Shown here piece by piece: positions 45,236 to 56,745 of a stretch of 64,000 nt of DNA. The position numbers were made by a program, and so were the translations under genes. The stretch covers positions 620,001 to 684,000 of the forward strand of contig JALQBC010000014.1 in NCBI GenBank assembly GCA_023375675.1. Reading direction: 5' to 3'. Positions within the stretch are counted from its first letter, which is position 1; every line of letters begins with the position of its first letter. Below the pieces are notes generated by a model. That model was not told the origin of the DNA, ran no database searches, and was given only the letters and a program-made list of their open reading frames with translations. The stretch is from Cytospora piceicola (Eukaryota; Ascomycota; Sordariomycetes; Diaporthales; Cytosporaceae).

Positions 45236-46222
45236 GACCATGAGCAGAATAGGAAGAGTGAATCCTCCAGGGATCTCCCTTCTCGTGAGCAATTACGAAG
45301 TAACATATAACATGGGCTTCTGAGTGTTCTTGGCAGTCTGCACTGACACCCACCACCGTAAAACCAATTTGGAACGTCACCTTGAATTCTTGATGCTATA
45401 TCCGTGATACCTCCCGAATGAGATCGATGTTATGGACTGAATCATGCATGGTTCTTTCGGTCAACAAAAAAAAACCTCCCACCCGGAATGTTGAGTTCGT
45501 CCTTAGTTCTAGGAGCCGATCGCCTCGGGACGACGATCCACAGCACAAATGGACCCAAGGTTTGACGCTGGGACCACTTCTCTTGCACTGTCAAGAGCCA
45601 ATCACAAGACGAAGAAGCCGGCAGATCCGGGCCAGAAAAAAAACTATTGGATCGTTCAGGAGTCCGCGAATCGGTGTGTGTGTGTGTGTTTGTGTGGTGT
45701 GTATACTATGTTGTGACGATACTTGGTTAGGAGTGGTACTCCTTGATTAGACACGCAGACACGCGAAGGAATGAAACGCACTGGATTCCCTTAAACGCTT
45801 TAGATACCACTAAATCACGAGGCTGCAACTATCCTGGACGCTGCGGCCCACTTCACCACCTTCTTGTCCCGTCCTGGAACCGGAAACTCCCTTGCAGTCC
45901 TGAAGACTGCAGTGGCCCTTGCAGCTGTGGAGGAGGTCCGGACAAGCGGTGGACTGCGGCAACTTTGGACTCGCTCAATCAATCCACTGGTGGGTTAGGT
46001 GACGCCGGAGCCTGGACCAAGTTTAAAATTGTGTGTACACTACAGTATTATCGGCGTCTCAAAGATGGGACCGATCGAGTCCGGCAACTGAGAAGCGAAG
46101 CGCACACCCTTGTCAGATTGATCGGAGTTCCTGACTGTTGTTTCCGTAATACTATCTATCCATCTCTTATTCGATATATCCCGATCTATCTCGTCCTTTG
46201 CCCTTTCTTTCCCTCTCTCACA
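45236..46222. promoter_or_regulatory. Intergenic: promoter and 5' leader of the acyl-CoA synthetase gene
   Basis: Both flanking genes are on the plus strand, so the left part holds the 3' end of the 1010-aa gene and the rest is promoter. It includes a GT-rich microsatellite at 45674-45695. The frame of the synthetase stays open back to 45743 but has no upstream ATG. Pyrimidine-rich sequence precedes the ATG. Confidence 0.5.
45674..45695. repeat. GT-rich microsatellite
   Basis: A (GT)n tract with one TT interruption in the promoter region of the acyl-CoA synthetase gene. Confidence 0.8.
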
Positions 46223-48298
46223 ATGAATCTTGGCCCTTCGGTTTGGCGGTCCGCGATCACACGAAAGATAACATCACCATCCTCGTCACTACCCTCGCTC
46301 TCACGCTCAACCTCACGAACAATAACCACCACATCACAACACTCGCTGAGGAGGTCCGGATCGCCACTACACCACAGCCAGAGAACCATATACCCCTTTG
46401 GCTTCACATTTTCTAGGATGGCTTCTACCTTACCGAGACTGCCCGTCTTCGAGGCCATATCGAGCCACGACCCGAACTCGACGGCCGTCGTCCACTCAGC
46501 CTCGCAGAGGACCTTCAAGTATGGCGAGCTCCTCGGCGATGTGTGCCGAATGCGGAGCCAGCTGCTCGAGGCGGCTGGCAAGGACGACATCAGCGGCGAG
46601 AGGGTAGCTTTTCTCGTAGAGAACAGCTATGATTATGTAGGTAAGCTACGACTGGACAAGACGGGCAACCAACCCCGTTCACTAGAGTGCTGTTGCTGGG
46701 TGTGAAGTGAAAAGGTTCAATGAGGATTCCATGCTGAGAGGCCGCGAACTGTAGTTACATGGCTAGCCGTCCTGGCAGCAAGGGCGATAGCCGTACCACT
46801 ATCACCAGCATTCCCAGCACCGGAGCTGCAGTACATCATAGACCACTCGCAGGCGATCCTGCTGCTCTCTTCGGCCAAGTTCACGCCCAAGGCCCAGGAG
46901 ACGCTGGCCCTGCCGCTCGAGTCCCCGCCGAAGCACGTCGAGATCGCCAAGCACCAGTCCGGCTCCCCCCACGAGGCCGTCACCTTCGAGTCCGGCGACG
47001 CGGGGCCCGGCAGCGCCGGCATGATGCTCTACACGTCCGGCACGACCAACCGGCCCAAGGGCGTGCTGATCCCCAGCTCCGTCATGACGGCCCAGGCGCG
47101 GTCCCTGCTCAAGGCGTGGGAGTACACGCCCGCCGACAGGCTGCTGCACGTGCTGCCGCTGCACCACATCCACGGCACCATCAACGCCATCTTCACCCCG
47201 CTCTTCTCGGGCAGCAGCGTCGAGTTCCTGTACCCCTTCAACGCGGACGCCGTCTGGAAGCGCTTCGCCGCGCCCTTCCTCAAGGCCGAGACCAACGGCA
47301 ACGCTACCACCACCACCGCCACCCCTCCCCAGCCCAAGGAGAAGATCACCTTCTTCACCGTGGTGCCGACGGTCTACTCCCGCCTGCTCGCGACCCACCG
47401 CGGCCTCACGCCGGAGATGCAGGAGGCCACGCGCGAGGCCATCCACCCGCGGAACCTCCGGCTGTGCATCTCCGGGTCGGCGGCCCTGCCGGCGCCCATC
47501 AAGAACGCCTGGAGGGACCTCTCGGGCGGCAACGTGCTACTGGAGCGGTTCGGCATGACCGAGGTGGGCATGGCCCTCTCGTGCGGGCTCTCCTTCGCCG
47601 ACCGCGTCGACGGCTCCGTCGGCTGGCCCCTCCCCTCCGTCGAGGCGCGCCTGGTCGACGCCGACACCGGCGAGGTCGTCCCCCACGGCGGCGAGGTCGG
47701 CCCCGACGGCCGCGAGCGCTCCGGCGAGATCCAGCTGCGCGGCCCCACCGTCTTCCGCGAGTACTGGCGCAACCCCGAGGCCACGGCCGCCGAGTTCGTC
47801 GCCCCCGCCGACGGCGGCCTCGCGTGGTTCAAGACGGGCGACGTCGCCGTGCGCCGGCCCGTGCCCGAGGCCGGCCGCGCCGCCGCCGGTACCCCCAGCC
47901 AGGACTGGACCGGCGTCAGCGACATGTACTTCATCCTCGGCCGCAAGTCGGCCGACATCATCAAGTCGGGCGGCGAGAAGGTGTCCGCGCTCGAGGTCGA
48001 GCGGGAGCTCCTGTCGCTCCCCGAGGTCAGCGAGGCGGCCGTCGTCGCCGTGCCTTCTGGCAAGTGGGGCCAGAAGGTCGGCGCCATCATCATCCTCGAC
48101 AAGGAGACCGGGCCTGCGAACGGGACCTGGACGCCCATGGACATGAGGCGCGCGCTGAAGGGCAGGCTTGTTAACTACAAGATCCCGCAGATCTTGAGGA
48201 TCGTGGACCACATACCCCGGAACGCCATGGGCAAGATCAACAAGAAGAACCTGGTGAAGGCCATCTTTGAGGACGAGTTCAGTGGAGACGAGATGTAA
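46223..48298 (+). CDS. AMP-forming acyl-CoA synthetase, ACSF3/malonyl-CoA synthetase-like
   Basis: Such enzymes activate a carboxylic acid with ATP and join it to CoA; the ACSF3 branch uses malonate or methylmalonate in mitochondria. Exons 46223-46640 and 46755-48298 are joined over a 114-bp intron (GTAAGC donor, TAG acceptor), giving 653 residues. The signature P-loop MLYTSGTTNRPKGV lies near residues 230-243, followed by PLHHIHGT, LERFGMTEVGMALS and the hinge/C-terminal lysine region GRKSADIIKSGGEKVSALEV. GKINKKNLVK at the end carries the catalytic lysine context. The first 65 residues are Ser/Thr/Arg-rich and hardly acidic (RSAITRKITSPSSSLPSLSR), like a mitochondrial presequence. An in-frame ATG at 46418 starts MASTLPRLPVFEAI, just where the enzyme fold begins, so a cytosolic form is possible. 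Exon 2 from about 46880 to 48110 is extremely GC-rich. The exact substrate is inferred, not shown. Confidence 0.88.
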
Positions 48299-49024
48299 GA
48301 GACCAAAATGTCGAGCGGAGAAAGGATAGACCGATCAGAGGCGGAGATCATGTCACATTCAAATTTTGTGGCTGTGATAGACTGTATTATACAAAAGCGC
48401 GATGCCCATAGATGGCTTGCAAGGGGGAGGGGGAGCATAAAAGAATCACATGCATAGCAGCGAGGGTACACTGTTTTAAGACACAACTCAGGGAACCACT
48501 CCCAAACGGCTCACTTGATGCCTTTGGTATCTATCAACTTGATTTCAACCATGGGCAAATTGTAGCAGATATCAATGCAGCGTTGCCCGGGCCTTACAAT
48601 TTTGAAATAAACCTTGTCTTGGCCACCTCGAAAAGGACTCAGCTGCGAGGAACCTGATGGGTTTTGTTTTGATGTGACTTCATTCCTGATGTCTAAACTG
48701 GCTAAATAAACGGCGGCTCCATCCGCGGCGGACGATGTTGGCTAAGTATCTCGCCCATGTTATCCACCTAAAATGCATAGCTTTTCCATGGCCTAACTTC
48801 GGCCGTTCGCAATCCGACCAGGCCTTCCAAAAAATGTGCAGGGTATTTCAATGACTATCAATGCCATTCTGCCTCCATATTATGGCCCAACTTCCTGTTC
48901 TGTTCGTGTCGAGCGGAACCTCGGAACTCTGGGATGGCACATAGGCATAAGGCTCGGTGATCGGGGTCTATAAATGTCGTGGGGGTGTCGTTGGTAGAGG
49001 CTAAGGACGTTTGACGTGGTGAAA
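48299..49024. other. Convergent intergenic region, acyl-CoA synthetase / eIF4E
   Basis: The 726 bp between converging stops hold 3'-untranslated sequence. Small ORFs are present without recognisable products. Confidence 0.5.
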
Positions 49025-49916
49025 TTAGACCGAGATCTTAGCCTTGGCCCGAGTACTACCAGCATGCGCAGCCTCAGTGTGGCTTGAGAACTCAATCTGC
49101 TCAGCCTCGGGAAGCTGCAGGACCTCCTTGACACGATGGCCAATGCTGATAAGGACCTCCTTGCCCTTCTCCGGGCTTCGGCCCTTTCCACCGGCCACAT
49201 CACCATCGCCACGACCGGGGATGCTCTTGCCGACGGTGCGGGTCCAGACGCCGATACGGTAGAAGGCCTTGCGGACGTTGACAACGACACCCATGACCTC
49301 ACCGTCCTCCTCCTCCTCCATGGTGTTGCCGATGGCGGCCAGCATGATGTGCAACCACAGCTCGTCGATGTTGACGGCACGCTTTTCCTTGAACTGGTAG
49401 GACCACTTGCCGCCGTGCTTGTTCTGGGGGTCCTCCCACTCGGGCCGCACGCCAGCCTTGAAGAGGTGGTAGTCGGACTTGAGGGCGAGATCGGAAACAG
49501 GTGAGATGTTGTTCTTGGAAGGGTTAGCATCTCGAGGCAGCGGAAGGCGGGGCAGGTAAATGGGGATGATAAACATACGTAGATACCCCAGAACTCCTCA
49601 ACCGAGTTGAAGGTGATGACTTGCTTCAACAAGTCATTCCAGTTGTCGCCCTAAGGTCAGAAAGGGAGCGTCAGCAAGGCCACAGTTAGACATAGATGCA
49701 CAGTGAAGGGACGCAACGAACCTTGCCTGACGGGGGCTTGGTGAACCAGAGAGTCCAGTTGTGCGCGAGAGGGTGCTTGACATTGAAGTTATCCTTGTCG
49801 TCGAAGACGGTCACAGTCTCGGATGCAGGTGCGGCAGCAGCATCAGTAGAGGCAGCGGCATCGTTTCCACCTTCAGGCGAGACGGGGATGGTAGAGAGGT
49901 CGACTTGCTCGGCCAT
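49025..49916 (-). CDS. eIF4E: Eukaryotic translation initiation factor 4E (mRNA cap-binding protein)
   Basis: eIF4E binds the 7-methylguanosine mRNA cap and recruits eIF4G to start cap-dependent translation. Three exons are read: 49722-49916, 49579-49650 and 49025-49513. Introns 49651-49721 (donor GTTCGT, acceptor TAG) and 49514-49578 (donor GTATGT, branch GCTAACC, acceptor AAG) keep the frame, giving 251 residues. After an Ala-rich N-terminus comes the core KHPLAHNWTLWFTKPPSGK. It is followed by GDNWNDLLKQVITFNSVEEF, WGIY, and DYHLFKAGVRPEWEDPQNKH with the cap-stacking tryptophan context (RPEWED), then DELWLHIMLAAIG. A C-terminal IGVWTRTV and IGHRVKEVL end the fold. The many tryptophans are at the family's usual positions. 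The intron 2 acceptor AAG is less common than YAG but is required by the frame. Assignment is secure. Confidence 0.95.
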
Positions 49917-50252
49917 GTTGAATAACGTTGGGTGTGGGGGAGTCGTGTGTGGGCAGGGTGCGTGAGAGACGGAGAGGGGTGATGGTCGATCGCGACGAGA
50001 AACCGGAAGAAGGCGTTTGAATTGATTGCGTCGAGGTAAAAGAGAAAAGAGAGACGTTGTTTATCTCTTTCTTTGGTCAATCAAAAAGGCGGCAGTGGAA
50101 GTTTGTATGTATGGGGAAGAAGGTACGATACAATGTGTTGCGGGCGCAAAAGGTTAAGAGTGGGTAGGCGCAGAGGGCGTTAATGCGGGTGGGCTGTAAA
50201 AAAGTTCGCGGCAGAAGGAATAAACCAGTCAGGATGTCACCACAAGGAGGGA

Positions 50253-50273
50253 GGCAGGCAGGCAGGCAGGCGG
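50253..50273. repeat. Tetranucleotide repeat (GGCA)n
   Basis: About five copies of GGCA in the divergent intergenic region upstream of eIF4E. Confidence 0.85.
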
Positions 50274-50471
50274 GCTGCAACTTTAGCACCGTTACTGCCA
50301 CGGAACTGGTTGGTGGAGGAGTTTTGAGTTTCTACAATCCAGACAACACACACGAAAATAAATAAATAAACAGTGTGATACACACCTTGCGCCAGGCAAG
50401 GAAAGGAGTCTTATTTGTCGCGTCAAATAATTGGAATCTCCAAGTTTTCACTTTCTAAACGTCAAATAGTT

Positions 50472-50503
50472 GCAGGAGCAGGAGCAGGAGCAGCAGCAGC
50501 AGC
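50472..50503. repeat. GCAGGA / GCA repeat
   Basis: Three GCAGGA units followed by several GCA trinucleotides in non-coding DNA. Confidence 0.8.
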
Positions 50504-51521
50504 ATCCGCAACGTCAATCAGCATCGAAAGTGCCAAGTGCCAAGTGCCCATGCTTGCTGCCCTGCCGTGCCTGACTTACCCACCAGCCCTGCCCACCCAA
50601 CAAGGACCGTGCGCTTATGTAATCTGCGCCTATCAGGGTATCTAGGTACTTAGCTACTTAAGTATAAAAGACGGCTGATGGTCTGTAAGGAGTAATTACG
50701 CTTTCTATACCTGCAAACAGCAACAAAGAGCCATTGAGATGAGGTGAATTCCCACAGCAGTACCAATATGTCTTCCCGTTGTACTCAAAGACACTACAGA
50801 GCAGAATGTACTCAGGCTTCAAGCCGCCTTGCTGGCTTGCGTGGCCATAGTCCTCTGCTCTCTGGTCCTGATCATCCAAGTGGGAATTGTCCAGTACTCT
50901 CACCGGTAGGAAACCACATCAAACAAACCCCGGTGGTTCAATGACAGAATCCTCATAGATACTGTTTATTTGCACTTGTTCAGAGGCCATCAAACCGCTC
51001 AAGCGAGTAGTGGCAGTTTGGGAGCAGGTGCAGACAAAACCACGCCTTTATTCGGTCGTTTGCCAATATGCCTGGGCGCGCCTCTTGCAAGGCGTGTTCC
51101 TACCACTCCGGCCGTTCTCGGTTTAATGCATTATGTTCAGAACAATCAATGAATTCCTCACAGTCCTAGCCAAATTGCCGGAATTGACAGCTTGGCTGAT
51201 ATATTTCCTTTGTTTTGTGCGAAAACGGACATGGTGCAAACTGGATCCTTGAGAAGGCTTTCAAGGGAACAAAGCAACTGCCTGCTCATCGACTACAGCT
51301 CGACAAGATGATATAAGACAAACAACCAGTTTTCCCTGGAGCCTCAGATGAGAACTTGGGGTATTGTCGGTCACACCGGAACAAGTCAAGACGAAGAAGG
51401 AAAGCAACCACCGGCTCGGACGACGAAACGTGAACAGAACCCATAAATCAAAGGAGGCGATCACAACGTTCCAACTTGCTAGAACAGGACATTTCAGCGC
51501 GCGCCCTCGAACCAAGCCAAA

Positions 51522-53473
51522 ATGGCAACTGTCACAGCTACGGCCTACCAGGCAGCAGCGGCGGCAGCGGCGGCAGCGGCAGCGGCAGCGGCAGCGGCAG
51601 CGGCAGCTCCAGCTCAGCCTCGCCTTGTCAATGAGAATGTTCCAAGCGAGGATATATACAAGAAGCTGCCAAACGCTCGTCCCGCAGGCCCAGAACTGGT
51701 GCCTGACCAAGAATGGACCAAATGGCGACTGAGAAACCAACGGCCGGAGATTTTAGCAGATATGCCCAAGACGTTCCCAGATATCAGCAAATATCACTAC
51801 GATGAGGCGCAGGCCATTATCGCCGAAACCAACGCCGAGCGGGCAACAGAGACAAGATTCAAAAAGCGGTCATTCAAACAACTGAGAGGTTACAAGCCCG
51901 TACACCTGGATTTCCGGCCCATGTATGATTTCTACGATGAGGCAGACAGTATTGAAGCAAAGCGTCCCACACGGTCCCGCCTCGACGGCAGCGAGGATCA
52001 TGACACGATACCTAGCTTCTGGTTCGACAGAATATCCTTTGACTTGTTCGCTCGCGTCTGGGACTTCGCTTCCACTACCTTCGGCATCGAATGCTTTGGA
52101 AGTCAAGTCGACAACCAGAATTGGAGCCGCCGCTGGCTGGCAAAACTCCCCAAGGAGTTTGTCAAATACGCCTCAGAGGTTGCGAGGGGCGACCCCATTG
52201 TCGTGCCCCACACTCCTACAGACCCCAACAACTGGGAATTCCTTTTCCTGGCCAAGGATTCCCGGGTCTTACTTCTTGTCGGTGTTATCGCAAAGATTTT
52301 GGAGGACAACGTGCTGGGCTCCCATCTGTTTGGCGCCACCCCAGGGCAGAAAGAAGCTCTTGATAGGACTGACCGTGAAACATCCATCATTGCTGATTGT
52401 AAATCTCACTTCCTCCCCTTCATGTGATAATATCAAGCTCGCTAACTTGTTGGTTCAAAGCATACGCCCGAAACTATCCTCGTTCTGGTCTCGCCAAGCA
52501 GTTCGTCCTGGCCGGCCGAACGCCGACGGGATATCTCCCGGACCTCTACACAGACGATTTCTGGGACGAGGTGGACAGCGTCACCACAAGAATCCTCAGC
52601 CTCCTCATGCCCCTGATCAACATGCTCGGCGCTTTGAGCCCTGGGGCGGGGTGGCCGCCCCTGACCAAGGTGCACCAGGACCTGCACAACATCGTCGCCG
52701 AAGCCGGGTGGCTTACCAACGGCATGCGCGTGTCCAAGTCCGTCTTCTGGGTGCAGTTCCCCAACCCGGGCGACCTGTGGGACATCCACCAGGAGCACGC
52801 GACCGATAGCATGTGGAACGGCTCCAAGGCAGCCGCCGCGAGACATGACGCGCTAGCCTTGGCGAAGTGGACGATGAGAATGGAAACCGAATGGATCCAA
52901 ACATACGGGGGCCAGGCGATGGACATTGGGTGGAGGAGAGAATACGAGAAGCAGATTCCGCCTCCGAGGCAGCCGCGCCGCTCCGCCAAGGTCCAGATCG
53001 TCCTGTGGCCCTGGATCAACCAGTACAGCCCCGTGCGGCCCAAGAGCGACGGCGACCTGAACTCGGGGGAGATCATCACGCAGATTGTCAAGGCACAGGT
53101 CGTCTACTACGCCGGCGACGACTCGGACGAGGGTGAGATGAGGGAGAGGCTGACGCTGGAGGATCACATCCGCGAATCAAAGAGATGGACGACCAGCGAT
53201 ATGATGCTGTACCTCCTCGTCTTGCTCTTTGTCATCTTCCTCATGCACGAGGCCTACAAGTCTCCGTACCTTGATGGAGTTGCGAAGCAAGTGAGGAGGA
53301 GGGCGTCGGTGGAAAGGGTCCAGACCGTTACTGCGCTGGTCCAGACTACCGATGTCGTTGTCGTGGAGACGCCCCTCAGCGCCTCTACGGCGACGGTGTC
53401 CGAAACGGCGACGGTTTATACAGCGGGCTTGTTTTCTGGCCCCCGGGAAGTCGTGAGAGATTACGTGCTGTGA
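51522..53473 (+). CDS. Unrecognised 629-residue protein, poly-Ala N-terminus and C-terminal membrane segment
   Basis: I do not recognise a family. Exons 51522-52398 and 52461-53473 join over a 62-bp intron (donor GTAAAT, branch GCTAAC, acceptor AAAG), keeping a frame of 629 codons. The start context AAAATGG is good. Residues 11-29 are 19 consecutive alanines. A charged, conserved-looking region follows, with EDIYKKLPNARPAGPELVPD, SFWFDRISFDLFARVWDFAS and DPNNWEFLFLAKDSRVLLLV. Exon 2 contains YARNYPRSGLAKQFVLAGRT, GAGWPPLTKVHQDLHNIVAE and a Trp-rich FPNPGDLWDIHQEHATDSMW. One clear membrane segment, MMLYLLVLLFVIFLMHEA, lies near residue 540, with about 70 residues after it. This suggests a single-pass protein with a large N-terminal domain, side unknown. 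Function cannot be given from sequence alone. Confidence 0.8.
51552..51608. repeat. GCA/GCG trinucleotide repeat encoding 19 alanines
   Basis: Nineteen successive alanine codons near the start of the 629-aa gene, mostly alternating GCA and GCG with one final GCT. Pure enough to vary in length by slippage. Confidence 0.9.
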
Positions 53474-54085
53474 GACTTGCCTCTCTCGGTCCTTTGGATT
53501 TTGGATTGGAAGCTCTGGTTTCAGGCTATCTTCTCACCGTGTTCTTGTGATGTAGTATCGTTATTGTTGTATTTTTCATCCGTAGCTATTTATCAACCGG
53601 TAGTTTTACTAAGGGAGAGTGCTTGTTTCCTTGAATGGAAATGTGCCAGAAGGATACTGACGTGGCAAGCCTTGGTTTGTGTAAATGCTCGACCAAATGT
53701 TGTACTGGTGAGGGAATGTGTTGTGGTGTTGAGAAACCTAAGACCTCGGACTTTGAAAACGGGGTCTGCTGCTTTTTGTACATGCCATTTTGATGCCGCA
53801 CTCTCCTTAGAGCTGTCATATACAAGCTGGGCCGAGGAAGGTGTGTGCGAAGTATTCGCTAGGCACTTGTTTCTAAAGTGTGCCTTGTCTATGGGCAATA
53901 TCCATACCAGAGGCCCCTTATTACAAGCATAGATCATGAATATCATCCTTTCTCCACTGAGCATCTGACAAAGGTAATTGAGGTTCTGGCTTCTGTCTTC
54001 TCGCCTCTTCTTGGCTACAATGATTATCTATGTACACAGATCAGAGTAGAGACACCGGCATGCAACGTTATGAACGTTCAACACG
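53474..54085. other. Convergent intergenic region, 629-aa gene / HIS4
   Basis: This region holds the 3'-untranslated regions of two converging genes. No gene or repeat is recognised. Confidence 0.5.
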
Positions 54086-56745
54086 CTATTGACGGTCCAT
54101 GTGCGCGATCCGGATGCCCACGGCCCTCCTGTGGGCCTCGAGCTCCTCTACCTTGGCAAGCTGCATAACCGCCTCGCCAACATTTCGCAGACCCTGAGCC
54201 GTGAGGTTCGAGCTGGTGATGTGCTTGACGAACGATGCCAGGTTCACACCAGAGTACTGCTTAGCATAGCCGTACGTAGCTGTGAATCGTAGACGTTAGT
54301 GCCATATTCCTTGGGTGGGGGATTTGGATTGGTGGATATCAACTTACGCAAAGAGTGGTTCACACCAGCCGAGTAATCACCAACACTCTCTGGTGTCCAG
54401 TGCCCAATGAACACACTGCCAGCGTTCATGACCATCTCGGCGACCGTCTCCGCGTCCTTGATCTGCAGGATCAAGTGCTCGGGCGCATACTCGTTGCTGA
54501 CCTCCATCGCCTCCTCGATCGTCTTCACCTGGATGGTGACCGAGTGCGCAATAGCACCACGGACAATCTCGACTCGGGGCAAGGCCATGGCCTGGTTGTG
54601 CAGCTCATCCTCGATGGCCTGCAGCTCCTTCTCATCCAGGTCAACCGAGATCAGGATCACCTGGCTGTCCACACCGTGCTCAGCCTGTGAGAGAAGGTCG
54701 GAAGCAACGAATGCCGGGTTGGCCTCCTTGTCGGCAATGACGAGGACCTCTGAGGGCCCAGCAGGCATGTCGATGCTCACGCCCGCGTTGGTGTCGTTGC
54801 TGACGTGCATCTTGGCCGCAGTGACGAACTGGTTGCCCGGGCCGAGGATCTTGTCGACCTTGGTCACGCTCTCGGTGCCGTGCGCCATGGCGGCAACAGC
54901 CTGAGCGCCGCCGGCAAGGACGATGCTCTCGGCTCCGACCTTGTGGGCGACGTATACGATCTCCGGTGTGATGCTGCCGTCGGAGCGCGGCGGCGAGGCC
55001 AACACAATTTTCTTGCAACCCGCGACCATGGCCGGGACACCCAGCATGAGCGCCGTAGACGGCAGGACAGCGGTACCACCGGGGACGTACAGGCCGACAC
55101 GCTCAATGGGTCGCGAGAAACGGCTGCAGACCACGCCCGGCATGGTCTCCACCCTCAAGGGCTTCTCTTCTTGCTGCGCAGCGTGGAACTTCCTGATGTT
55201 CTCGTATGAGATGTCGATGGCCTTGATGGTCTCGGCGGGGAGCTGCATGAGGTGCTCGGGGAAGGGAGCCTTGAGGACTGGGGAGGTGAGGGAGGTTGCC
55301 TTCTCGAACTTGTGGGTGTAGGAGAGAAGGGCCTTGTCGCCGTTCTTCTTGACGTCCTCGATGATGGGGACGACAATCTTCAAGATAGAATCGGCGGACT
55401 TCTGTGATGGGCGGTTAAGGACTTTTTGGAGCTGGCCTGGCGCCATCTGAGTAAGATCGTAGCGCTTCATGGAGATACGGTCTGATGAAGATACAGGAGA
55501 AGAAGTGGCGGGAGCAGTGACTGCGGCGGTCGTGGTGCCGTTTACGGGCTTGATGCCCTCCTTCTCTGCCCACTTGCCCTTCGCATCTCCCTGTCGCCTC
55601 TTGACCTTCCAGCTCTTGGCATCGAGACTCTTCTCAATGTCTGCTAGGCTCACACCCGCACCGACAGCCTTGGTGAGGGCGAAGTAGATCAGGTCTGCCG
55701 CCTCGAAGGCAACGTCTTGTGGTGACTTGGCATCACATAGCTCCTCGGCTTCCTCCATAATCTTGGCCCGCAACAGCTTCTCGTCGTTGAAAAGACGTGC
55801 CGTGTAGGAACCCTCGGGTGCCGTTGCCTTCCTCGACTTCAGAGTCTGTTCCAGCTTGGGAATGCCCTTCAGGTCTCCAAAGCAGCCAAACTGTTCAAGG
55901 TGGCAGAATCGCCCCGTTTGCCTGACGACAAACTTCAAGGCATCGCTATCGCAGTCGAGTGATATTCTCACAAGCTCCTGGGTGTCTCCTGAGGATGCCC
56001 CCTTGTACCACAGCCCCCGTTTCCTGCTCTGGTACACACCAGTCTGGGTCCTCAGTGCCTCTGCAACGCTCTCCTCGCTACTGTAGACAAGGCCGAGAGC
56101 GATGCCATTCTCGTCGGTGACGACAGTTGGGATGAGCTTGTCAGGCCTGTCTGAGCTCCACGTGGAACACAGGATCTTAGACACGAGCAGCTTGCCACTG
56201 GCCTCCTTAGCGGTCGTCAGGCCGGTAGAGGGAAGGACAGGAGTGGCCCTTATTTGAGCAGCAACTTCGACGAAGTGCTCAAGGTTGGCTCCCTCGATGG
56301 GCTTGACGAATAGGTCCTTGACCTTGTTCGACTTGACAGCCTCCAAGAAGGGGCCGACCTCAACACTGGAGTGGTCGAAGTCGGAGAGGAGCAGGCCATG
56401 CTCGGTGGCAGAGTCCAGTGAATTCGACTTGCTGACGACTGGAGCTACCCTTGAACCATACTCGGTGAACTCGGAGATTTGTTGTGGCTTGACAAAGACC
56501 CTCCTAGCGCCGGCATCAAGCAGAGACAGAACATCGTCCTTGGACTCGAGCTGAGTCACATCCAGGAAAGACAGGGAGGTGGCGCTGTGCTGTTTGAGGA
56601 ACTGGTGAATCTCCTCAAGGTTCGTGGGAGTGGCCTCGAAGAAGACGGTACCCAAACAACTGACGACCTCCTTGCTTAGACCTACAGCCCCGGACGAGGG
56701 GGTCGCAAGGCTGGTGAGAAACGGAAGAGGGAGCGTTGTCTCCAT
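54086..56745 (-). CDS. HIS4: Trifunctional histidine biosynthesis protein (His4 / N. crassa HIS-3 type)
   Basis: One polypeptide carries phosphoribosyl-AMP cyclohydrolase, phosphoribosyl-ATP pyrophosphohydrolase and histidinol dehydrogenase, steps 2, 3 and the last two oxidations of histidine synthesis. Exons 54348-56745 and 54086-54279 join over a 68-bp intron (GTAAGT, CACTAAC branch, CAG acceptor), giving 863 residues. The first ATG is at 56745; only a TTG lies further up. An N-terminal region of about 220 residues precedes the cyclohydrolase (SRKRGLWYKGASSGDTQELV, DCDSDALKFVVRQTGRFCHL). The pyrophosphohydrolase region (about 335-425) has IMEEAEELCDAKSPQDVAFE. The dehydrogenase (about 440-863) has FSRPIERVGLYVPGGTAVLP, GPGNQFVTAAKMHV, DMPAGPSEVLVIAD and DLLSQAEHGVDSQVILIS. 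Exon 2 supplies LPTYGYAKQYSGVNLASFVK, the conserved end. All three modules look intact. Length agrees with the Neurospora protein. Confidence 0.97.

Larger units (their letters stand above)
49917..51521. promoter_or_regulatory. Divergent intergenic region, eIF4E / 629-aa gene
   Basis: The 1.6 kb contain two promoters. A GGCA tetranucleotide repeat, a GGAGCA/GCA repeat and a CTAGGTACTTAGCTACTTAAGTA motif (about 50642) occur here. The small ORF 50658-50903 (-) starts at GTG and is not supported as a gene. Confidence 0.5.

Noticed and set aside
46759..48174. 471-codon ORF in another plus frame of the acyl-CoA synthetase
   Set aside because: It is an Arg/His/Pro-rich frame shadow within an exon whose true frame carries all adenylation motifs.
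50658..50903. 81-codon minus-strand ORF with a YNGKTYWYCC stretch
   Set aside because: It begins at GTG, with no ATG or supporting exon; the short length gives no statistical weight.
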